Source: an uncultured Prosthecobacter sp. (GTDB taxonomy: Bacteria > Verrucomicrobiota > Verrucomicrobiia > Verrucomicrobiales > Verrucomicrobiaceae). Taken from it: DNA of 28,966 nucleotides. Under the pieces are notes generated by a model, which made no database searches, was not told the DNA's origin, and saw only the letters and a list, made by a program, of their open reading frames with translations. Made by a program: the position numbers and the translations under genes. Positions 23,666 to 28,966 of this stretch are shown here, piece after piece. Position 1 is the stretch's first letter. Every line of letters begins with the position of its first letter. The DNA lies in assembly GCA_937941745.1 (NCBI GenBank), contig CALDGV010000661.1:1-28966 (forward strand), in the 5' to 3' direction.

Positions 23666-24016
23666 TCAGCCCACGTACTGCGTGATGAAGCCCTCGTTCC
23701 CTTCAGGGTCGCGGTAGCGGCCGAGCAGGATGGGCTCGCCCTCCCTTTGGTTGGGGACTTCAAGAAGAGTGCCTCCGGCTTTTTCGAGCCGGTCCACGAC
23801 CTCAAACACGTCTTCGAATTGAAAACTGAGTCCCGTCGGGTTCACGGAGCCATCATGACCGCCGTGCAGGGCGATGATCGCATTGCCCAAGGCCAGCTCG
23901 CTCCAGAATTCGCTCACAAAGACCTCGTCCAGTCCGAACACCGAGCGGTAGAAGCGCACCGCACGGCTCATGTTCGCGGCCAGAAGCATGAATTTGACTT
24001 TCTCAGGCCGCATCAT
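23666..24016 (-). CDS. VOC/glyoxalase-fold family protein
   Basis: The 116-residue single-domain protein has the paired beta-alpha-beta units of the vicinal oxygen chelate fold: VKFMLLAANMSRAVRFYRSV, then LDEVFVSEFWSELALGNAII and, in the second half, LSFQFEDVFEVVDRLEKAGG and YRDPEGNEGFITQYVG. The closing DPEGN motif is typical of glyoxalase/bleomycin-resistance/dioxygenase relatives. The metal ligand set is not clear, so no reaction is assigned. Its 3' end is tail-to-tail with the O-antigen ligase gene, 15 bases apart. It lies downstream of the TM/coiled-coil gene. Confidence 0.88.
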   Translation of the reverse strand: MMRPEKVKFMLLAANMSRAVRFYRSVFGLDEVFVSEFWSELALGNAIIALHGGHDGSVNPTGLSFQFEDVFEVVDRLEKAGGTLLEVPNQREGEPILLGRYRDPEGNEGFITQYVG

Positions 24017-24036
24017 GGTGCCGGAAGATGAGAGCG

Positions 24037-24540
24037 TCAGGCGCTGGCTTGGCCCGATTTGGCCGCGTTGGCAGCACTTTCCGGCAGGGCGCTGCTGGTG
24101 CCGTTGGAACCAGAGCCGATCAGCTTGCGGAAGATTTTTTGCGGGAAGGAAGATCCCTTCTCCTCAGCTTCCAGCTGGGTGAGGGCGGAGGACTTGGCCA
24201 GTTCCCAGGCTGGGGCAAATCCGGGAGCATTGATCATCATGTGCTTCTCGGCGCGGGCCAGGATCTCCAGTTCGCGGGTGAGCTTGTTGTCCGGCTTCTC
24301 GTTCAGCCGCGCCACCTGCACGCGCAGGCTTTCGTTTTCAGCCGCCAGCCTTGCCTTCTCCTTGTTGGTGTCCTGCATCTGCCGGGCTTCCAGCTCCAGC
24401 TTGTCGCTGAGGTGGGTCTTGTAGCGGCGGAATTCGCCCTTGGTCTTCCAATGGCTGATGATGGCCATGATGAGAAAAACCGCGCCGAGCCCAAGGCCCA
24501 TGCAGAAGGTGTAGAAGGGGTTGGTGAAGGTTTCGACCAT
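24037..24540 (-). CDS. Single-TM coiled-coil protein of unknown function
   Basis: With the ATG at 24540 the protein has 167 residues: one TM helix near the N-terminus (about 8-28, FYTFCMGLGLGAVFLIMAII), then a charged heptad-like coiled coil (about 35-95: FRRYKTHLSDKLELEARQMQ, ENESLRVQVARLNEK), then a Ser/Gly/Ala-rich tail. The topology suggests a membrane-anchored cytoplasmic coiled coil. An ATG at 24579 would add 13 residues. It lies 55 bases after the PrsW-like gene on the same strand. No family is recognised. Confidence 0.75.
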   Translation of the reverse strand: MVETFTNPFYTFCMGLGLGAVFLIMAIISHWKTKGEFRRYKTHLSDKLELEARQMQDTNKEKARLAAENESLRVQVARLNEKPDNKLTRELEILARAEKHMMINAPGFAPAWELAKSSALTQLEAEEKGSSFPQKIFRKLIGSGSNGTSSALPESAANAAKSGQASA

Positions 24541-24595
24541 GCGCAAAGCTAAGCCGGGAATGCAAACTGGCAACGTCATTGCCAGGGGACCTGGG

Positions 24596-26230
24596 TCAGC
24601 GGGAGGTCAGGCTGCCCTCGAAACGGCGCCAGTAGATCACCGCCACTGGCAGGATGCCGGCGCAGTCGCGGGCAGCATTCAGAACAGCAGACCAGGAGCC
24701 CGTCTGCGCGGCGGTGATGATCAAGCTCACCGCAATCACCATGGCGGTGCCGAGCAGAAACACCGCGGCGGGTGAGATCGTCTGGCGTGCACCCGGCATT
24801 TCTGCCTCGACGGCATCCCAGAACCGCCAGGCCAGCAGGGCCAGGATCACCATTGGCAGGTACATTTCCAGCCCGCCCAGCTGAGGAGCATCATAGTCAT
24901 AGACGGCATGAGCCAGGATGAGGGTTCCCAGCGTGGTGAGAAACTGCGGTGCCTGGGCAAAGCGCGTGCGCAGCATGTCATACAGCGCCTGCGTGCTCAG
25001 GGCGGTGAGGGCGAGGTGCATGAAGTTGGCGGAGAGGAACCTGCCGACAGCCACCGATTCTCCCATGTCGAGGTAGTAATCGACATTCTCCTCCAGCGCG
25101 AAACCCAGGCCCACAAAGGCACCTGTCATCAGGGCCAGGCCGGGGACCCGCCTCCACAGCAGCCAAGGCATGAAAAAGGCCGCCAGGGCCAGCTTGCACA
25201 CCTCTTCACGGAACCCCACGCCGATGATCAGGTGCCACAGATCCAACGGAAAGGGGGCGTGAGCTTCATCAATGCCCATCTGATCCTGCTGGAAAGCGAT
25301 CAAGGTGATCGTCGGCCAGACACTGGCGATGCCTGCCACAATGGGTGCGATGGGCCAGGCCCAGCGCCAGGGCTGCGTCGGCAGGTGCATCACGAGCAGC
25401 ACATACCAGAGGCCGGCTGAAAGTGCTGTCAGCAGCAGCGCTAGGAAGGGCAGATGCTCCAGCCGGTGTCTCAGCAGGCCCCGCCATTGCATGCCCAGGT
25501 TTCCCAGGAGGGTGCCAGCCTCGTGTTCGAGCAGGCTCGGCACCGCCTCCAGCCAGCCTGCGGAAGCCATCTCCTGCATCGCTTCGGCATCCTGGAGCTT
25601 CAAGGCCAGCCGCAGTGCGGTCTCGCGGGCCAGCCCTGCCTCGGGGAAAAGCAGGCCCTCGCGCTTCATCCGGACCAGAGCCTCCGCGTCATGATCCTTT
25701 CGCAGCAGCAGGCTGGCATACAGTTCGTTCGCATGAGCCGGGGGCTGCGGGCTGTCGGCCGCCTTTTGCAGCCTGGCCTGGGCTTCCTCCGCCTGCTGAG
25801 TTTTCCCGCTCAGGCAGGCTGCTAGATAGTCTTCAGCGCGGCTTTGGGCCGCAGAATCTGCCAGATGCTTCTTCAGCAAGGCGCGCACTTCATAGGCGAG
25901 GATGCTGCCGCTCTGCTGGTAGGCGCTCCAGGTGGCTTCCGGCAGGTCCAGGCTTTCCTCCAGCAATGTCAGGCTGGGGGTCAACTTGCGCAGCCAGTGG
26001 GTCAGCTCATGAGGCTGCGGAGCTGTGCTGCTGCGCAGCCGCTGCCAGTCCCGGCGGATGGACATCTCCACCGGATCCATGCTGTGGGCTGGAGCAGGCT
26101 CCTCCGGAGCCAGGCGCACCATCATCCATGCCAGGAGAAACGCCGCCCCCACCAGTCCCACGGCTGCCTGTTTCAGCACATCGCCACGGCGCGACCAGTA
26201 GTGCAGCCTTGAGCGCCATCCAGGGATCAT
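24596..26230 (-). CDS. PrsW-type intramembrane metalloprotease with a long N-terminal domain
   Basis: The 544-residue protein has one N-terminal TM (about 20-40) and a soluble, mostly helical region of about 215 residues with weak TPR-like character (ANELYASLLLRKDHDAEALV, ETALRLALKLQDAEAMQEMA). The multi-TM protease core occupies about 258-540. The PrsW signature residues are present: FREEVCKL (Glu342, Glu343, Lys346), GFALEENVDYYL (Glu380, Glu381, Asn382), His405 in NFMHLALTA and HAVYD (His441, Asp445). PrsW in Bacillus performs site-1 cleavage of the anti-sigma factor RsiW; here no sigma/anti-sigma pair is adjacent, so the substrate is unknown. The N-terminal domain is an addition to the minimal PrsW core. 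It starts 18 bases downstream of a small membrane protein gene. Confidence 0.9.
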   Translation of the reverse strand: MIPGWRSRLHYWSRRGDVLKQAAVGLVGAAFLLAWMMVRLAPEEPAPAHSMDPVEMSIRRDWQRLRSSTAPQPHELTHWLRKLTPSLTLLEESLDLPEATWSAYQQSGSILAYEVRALLKKHLADSAAQSRAEDYLAACLSGKTQQAEEAQARLQKAADSPQPPAHANELYASLLLRKDHDAEALVRMKREGLLFPEAGLARETALRLALKLQDAEAMQEMASAGWLEAVPSLLEHEAGTLLGNLGMQWRGLLRHRLEHLPFLALLLTALSAGLWYVLLVMHLPTQPWRWAWPIAPIVAGIASVWPTITLIAFQQDQMGIDEAHAPFPLDLWHLIIGVGFREEVCKLALAAFFMPWLLWRRVPGLALMTGAFVGLGFALEENVDYYLDMGESVAVGRFLSANFMHLALTALSTQALYDMLRTRFAQAPQFLTTLGTLILAHAVYDYDAPQLGGLEMYLPMVILALLAWRFWDAVEAEMPGARQTISPAAVFLLGTAMVIAVSLIITAAQTGSWSAVLNAARDCAGILPVAVIYWRRFEGSLTSR

Positions 26231-26248
26231 GCGGGCAGAGTCGGGCGG

Positions 26249-26575
26249 CTACTTCTTCCACCAGTCCTGGTCACGCTCCCAGGGGGCTCGTTCAGCTTCC
26301 TGGGCAGGGTGGCTGCCTGCGGCCTCGGTCTCAGCGGCTGACTCCCGGCTCAGCTCCTCATCCAGTTCCATCAGCAGCTGGATGTGCGGTGCAGGCTTCG
26401 TGGTGCGCCGCCAGATGATCCAGGCAAAGCAGCCAAAAAAGCCGAGCATGAAGAGCAGGAAGCCGAGGTTGATCAGCACAAAAAGGTCCATTGCCACCAC
26501 ATGCTCCCCAGCTGCACCGGAGCCGGTGGCCGCCGAAGGCTGCAGGAAGACAGGAAAGGCCAGAAGGGGTGTCAT
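26249..26575 (-). CDS. Small membrane protein upstream of the PrsW-like gene
   Basis: The 108-residue protein has a hydrophobic N-terminal stretch that may be a signal peptide (LLAFPVFLQPSAATG), a strong TM helix (about 30-54, LFVLINLGFLLFMLGFFGCF) and an acidic cytoplasmic tail ending in DQDWWKK. An internal ATG at 26491 would leave only the TM and tail. It lies 18 bases before the PrsW-like gene, and an operon is likely. No family is recognised; a partner or substrate of the protease is a guess from adjacency. Confidence 0.7.
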   Translation of the reverse strand: MTPLLAFPVFLQPSAATGSGAAGEHVVAMDLFVLINLGFLLFMLGFFGCFAWIIWRRTTKPAPHIQLLMELDEELSRESAAETEAAGSHPAQEAERAPWERDQDWWKK

Positions 26576-26586
26576 GCCAGCCTCTC

Positions 26587-27063
26587 TTACGGTTTGTCGG
26601 CAAAGACCAGCCGCATCGGGATCATGCTGGAGAAGCTGAAACCATGCGAGGCAAAGAAGGCCTGCGACTTCGCGCTGATGCGGTCCGTGAGCAGCGTGAT
26701 GCGCTTGAAGCCCTTTTCGCGGGAAAACTGCACCGCATAGTCCAGCAGCAGGCCGCCATAGCCCTGGCGGCGGTGCTGAGGGTGCACGATGACATCCTCC
26801 ATGAGCACCACGGGTCCGCCCTCGGCCGTGCTGATGGTGAAAAGCAGGTTCACCATGCCGATGGCCTGGTGGTCCGTGCGCAGCACAAAGATCCTGCCCA
26901 GCTTGGGCTGCTCCAGGATCATGCGGAGGCCGCGTTCCTGCTTGTCCCTGTCCGGCTGGAAGTCCTCTTCTTCGTCAAAAAGCGCCATCGTCAGCTCCAC
27001 GAGCTGAGGCAGGTCTTCGATGGTGGCCGGCTCGATGCGCGGATCGATGAGGGAGGCGGACAT
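26587..27063 (-). CDS. GNAT-family N-acetyltransferase
   Basis: The 158-residue cytoplasmic acetyl-CoA-dependent acyltransferase shows the GNAT core: IEPATIEDLPQLVELTMALF, then the central strands IFVLRTDHQAIGMVNLLFTI and VVLMEDVIVHPQHRRQGYGG, where RRQGYG is the acetyl-CoA pyrophosphate loop, and SQAFFASHGFSFSSM. The substrate is unknown. The ATG at 27063 begins the conserved domain; an upstream in-frame start at 27099 would lie in the divergent spacer. It reads toward the small membrane protein gene (11 bases apart) and is divergent from the sulfatase gene. Confidence 0.92.
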   Translation of the reverse strand: MSASLIDPRIEPATIEDLPQLVELTMALFDEEEDFQPDRDKQERGLRMILEQPKLGRIFVLRTDHQAIGMVNLLFTISTAEGGPVVLMEDVIVHPQHRRQGYGGLLLDYAVQFSREKGFKRITLLTDRISAKSQAFFASHGFSFSSMIPMRLVFADKP

Positions 27064-27172
27064 GACGCCGAGTATGGAGGCGGCCCTGCCTGATGGCAAC
27101 GGACATCCGCCAAGCCTGCATCAACCGCTGCAAGAAGCCTCCGAACCGCCCGTTTCGGCGCGCCCTGCTTTC

Positions 27173-28690
27173 ATGAACCGAACCTTCGCCAGTCTCGCTG
27201 TCCTTCTTCTTGCCGCTCTTCGCCTGCCTGCGGCGGAAAAGCCGAACGTCCTGCTCATCTGTGTGGATGACTTGAAGCCTGCGATCCGCTGCTTTGGCGA
27301 TGCCCATGCCATCACGCCGAACATCGACCGTCTCGCGCAGCGCGGCATGCTCTTTGAAAAGGCCTACTGCAACCAGGCCGTGTGCTCGCCCTCCCGCAAT
27401 GCGCTGATGACCAGCCTCCGGCCTCAGACGCTGGGCATTTATGAGCTGAGCACCCATTTTCGCAAAGCCGCCCCCGAGGCCGTCACCCTGGCGCAGCATT
27501 TCAAAAGCCACGGCTGGAGGTCCGAGGGGCTGGGGAAAATCTTCCATGTCGGTCATGGCAACATCAACGACGAAGCCTCCTGGTCCGTGCCGCACTACAA
27601 TCCCAAGACCAGCAGTTACGCCCTGCCGGAAAACAGCCCGTCTGCGGAGGATTTGGCCCGCGCCAAGGCGATGAACCCCAAGTTGGAATCCTGGAAGCTG
27701 CCACGTGGAGCCGCCACCGAGAGCGCTGATGTGCCGGACAACCGTTATGGCGACGGCCTGATCGCCGATGAAGCCATCCGCCGCCTTCAGGCCGCGAAGC
27801 AGAATCCTGATCAGCCCTTCTTCCTCGCCGTGGGCTTTCTGAAGCCGCACCTGCCCTTCATTGCCCCCAGGAAATACTGGGACCTTTACGACCCGGCCAA
27901 ACTGCCCCAGCCCGCGCTCAACAAGGCTCCGGAAGGCGCGCCTGAGTTTGCGCCCAGCAGCTGGGGAGAGCTGAGGCAGTATGCCGACATGCCAGCCACG
28001 GGACCGGTGACGGCCGAGCAGCAGCGCCATCTCATCCACGGCTACTATGCAGCCACCAGCTACATGGATGCCCAGCTTGGCCGCGTGCTGGATGCCCTCG
28101 ACGCCACAGGATTGGCCAACAACACCCTCGTCGTCTTCTGGGGCGACCACGGCTGGCACCTTGGCGATCATGGCATGTGGTGCAAGCACACCAACTATGA
28201 GCAGGCGGCGCGCATTCCCGTGATCGTCAGTGCTCCTGGGATCACCAAGCCAGGCTCCCGCACCCAGGCCCTTGTTGAGACGGTGGACATCTACCCGACG
28301 CTGTCCGAACTGGCGGACCTTCCTGTGCCCGCCGGGCTGGATGGCCGCAGTTTTGTCCCCGTGCTTCGTGATGCCGCCGCACCCGGGCGCGATCATTCCA
28401 TCCATGTTTATCCTCGCGGTGATCTTCTCGGCCGTGCCATTCGCACCCAGCGTCATCGTTTGGTGGAATGGAAGCCCGTCGGAGCGGCCACGGACAAGGC
28501 GGTTTATGAACTTTACGACTACGAAGCCGATGCCCTCGAAAGCCGGAACCTCGCCGCAGCACAGCCCGAGGTGGTGGAGCAGCTCAAAAAGCACCTCGCG
28601 GCACATCCTGAACCTCGACCGCAGATCAAGACGGCCCCCGCAGCCAAGAAAAGCGGCAAGGGCAAGGCCAAGAAAAAGGCCGGGAAGTGA
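27173..28690 (+). CDS. Secreted sulfatase, iduronate-2-sulfatase-like, Cys-type
   Basis: The 505-residue exported enzyme has a signal peptide (about 1-21, NRTFASLAVLLLAALRLPAA). Active-site landmarks are Asp32-Asp33 in LICVDDLKP, formylglycine site Cys71 in CSPSR, the GKIFH region, FLKPHLPFIAPRKYWDLYD and WGDHGWHLGDHGMWCKHTNY, which is the signature of the iduronate-2-sulfatase branch. It ends in a Lys/Gly/Ala-rich tail (SGKGKAKKKAGK) that overlaps a terminator hairpin. It would remove sulfate from uronate-containing glycans if it acts like its relatives, and the convergent uronate isomerase fits that, but substrate is an inference. The upstream in-frame ATGs overlap the GNAT gene and lack a signal peptide, so 27173 is preferred. 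Its motif spacing matches the other sulfatase (Asp32/33, Cys71). Confidence 0.95.
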   Translation: MNRTFASLAVLLLAALRLPAAEKPNVLLICVDDLKPAIRCFGDAHAITPNIDRLAQRGMLFEKAYCNQAVCSPSRNALMTSLRPQTLGIYELSTHFRKAAPEAVTLAQHFKSHGWRSEGLGKIFHVGHGNINDEASWSVPHYNPKTSSYALPENSPSAEDLARAKAMNPKLESWKLPRGAATESADVPDNRYGDGLIADEAIRRLQAAKQNPDQPFFLAVGFLKPHLPFIAPRKYWDLYDPAKLPQPALNKAPEGAPEFAPSSWGELRQYADMPATGPVTAEQQRHLIHGYYAATSYMDAQLGRVLDALDATGLANNTLVVFWGDHGWHLGDHGMWCKHTNYEQAARIPVIVSAPGITKPGSRTQALVETVDIYPTLSELADLPVPAGLDGRSFVPVLRDAAAPGRDHSIHVYPRGDLLGRAIRTQRHRLVEWKPVGAATDKAVYELYDYEADALESRNLAAAQPEVVEQLKKHLAAHPEPRPQIKTAPAAKKSGKGKAKKKAGK

Positions 28691-28701
28691 TCCCGGCCTT
28701 T
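28675..28701 (-). terminator. Shared terminator hairpin between sulfatase and uxaC
   Basis: An 11-bp perfect stem pairs 28675-28685 (aaaggccggga) with 28691-28701 (tcccggccttt) around a 5-base loop holding most of the sulfatase stop codon. On the minus strand the stem is followed by T residues within TTTTTC, so it works best for the incoming uxaC transcript; on the plus strand the tail is only TTT. Confidence 0.75.
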
Positions 28702-28727
28702 CGTGGCATGGAAGTTTGGAGGTCAGC

Positions 28728-28966
28728 TCATGATTTGGCCAGGCCCAGGTAAGCCTTGGCATTGGCATAGCAGATGTTTTTCACCATGCCGCCGACCAGG
28801 CTGTCATCATTTGGAAGGAGACCAGCCTCCACATCGGCACCGAGCAGGTTGCACAAGGTGCGGCGGAAGTACTCGTGGCGCGGGAAGGACATGAAGCTGC
28901 GGCTGTCTGTCAGCATGCCGATGAAGCGGCTGAGCAGGCCCAGGTTGCTCAGGGCGTTGATCTGCC
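28728..28966 (-). CDS. uxaC: Uronate isomerase (glucuronate isomerase), C-terminal fragment
   Basis: Only the last 79 residues are in the window; the gene enters from the right edge. They contain [20 protein letters not shown], then [20 protein letters not shown] and [12 protein letters not shown], which is the characteristic C-terminus of UxaC. It interconverts D-glucuronate/D-galacturonate with fructuronate/tagaturonate in the cytoplasm. It is convergent with an iduronate-2-sulfatase-like gene, fitting uronate-glycan use. The stop is at 28728-28730. Confidence 0.95.
   Translation of the reverse strand, partial: QINALSNLGLLSRFIGMLTDSRSFMSFPRHEYFRRTLCNLLGADVEAGLLPNDDSLVGGMVKNICYANAKAYLGLAKS

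Noticed and set aside
23666..24016. Antibiotic resistance (bleomycin-type) for the VOC protein
   Set aside because: The fold is shared by many unrelated enzymes and nothing in the context supports resistance.
26975..28768. 597-codon open frame on the - strand opposite the second sulfatase
   Set aside because: The plus-strand sulfatase has a signal peptide and all active-site motifs; the opposite frame has none and overlaps the uxaC end and the terminator.

Overview
The window is GC-rich, gene-dense chromosomal DNA. The gene content points to a Gram-negative-type member of the PVC group, most likely Verrucomicrobia (Verrucomicrobiaceae-like). The clues are a complete Kdo/Lpt lipopolysaccharide block, Cys-type secreted sulfatases with lysine-rich tails, a DUF1080 + cupredoxin + PA14 secreted protein, weak Shine-Dalgarno sites and long secreted repeat proteins. 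The taxon is inferred from protein style; there is no rRNA in the window. I saw no tRNA, CRISPR array, insertion sequence or phage gene.

Layout. (1) 1-690: the tail of a large secreted/surface protein, closed by a strong terminator. (2) 772-4721: an LPS biogenesis operon, kdsA - lptC-like - lptA-like - lptB - hpf, closed by a perfect 11-bp hairpin with a T tract. (3) 4748-6886 (-): an oligopeptidase B-like serine peptidase. (4) 6998-8426 (+): an orphan moaE, then an unusual protein joining an Mrr-like nuclease fold, a Cys/His cluster and a bactofilin-like domain. (5) 8434-9492 (-): a secreted beta-helix protein. (6) 9589-10542 (+): a RodZ-like HTH membrane protein and a small two-TM protein. 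(7) 10543-10938: a gene-free stretch. (8) 10939-11793 (-): an L,D-transpeptidase. (9) 11950-18125 (+): xylulokinase, the DUF1080/cupredoxin/PA14/DUF6797-like protein, an arylsulfatase and an unknown exported protein. (10) 18235-23650 (+): a tightly coupled polysaccharide cluster: GT4 glycosyltransferase, a WecA/TagO-type phosphoglycosyltransferase interrupted by an in-frame TAG, and an O-antigen ligase/polymerase with a TPR-like tail. (11) 23666-27063 (-): a VOC protein, a TM/coiled-coil protein, a PrsW-type intramembrane protease, a small membrane protein and a GNAT acetyltransferase. (12) 27173-28690 (+): an iduronate-2-sulfatase-like sulfatase, convergent with the C-terminal end of uronate isomerase uxaC (-).

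Two themes recur. One is envelope building: Kdo synthesis, LPS export, polyprenyl-linked glycan synthesis, LD-crosslinking and RodZ/bactofilin-type scaffolds. The other is use of sulfated or uronate/pentose-containing glycans: two sulfatases, xylulokinase, uronate isomerase, a beta-helix protein and a DUF1080 protein.

The observations most worth follow-up are the stop-split WecA-like gene, the Mrr-like/bactofilin fusion and the four-part cupredoxin protein. I did not find a clear-cut new defence or mobile system.
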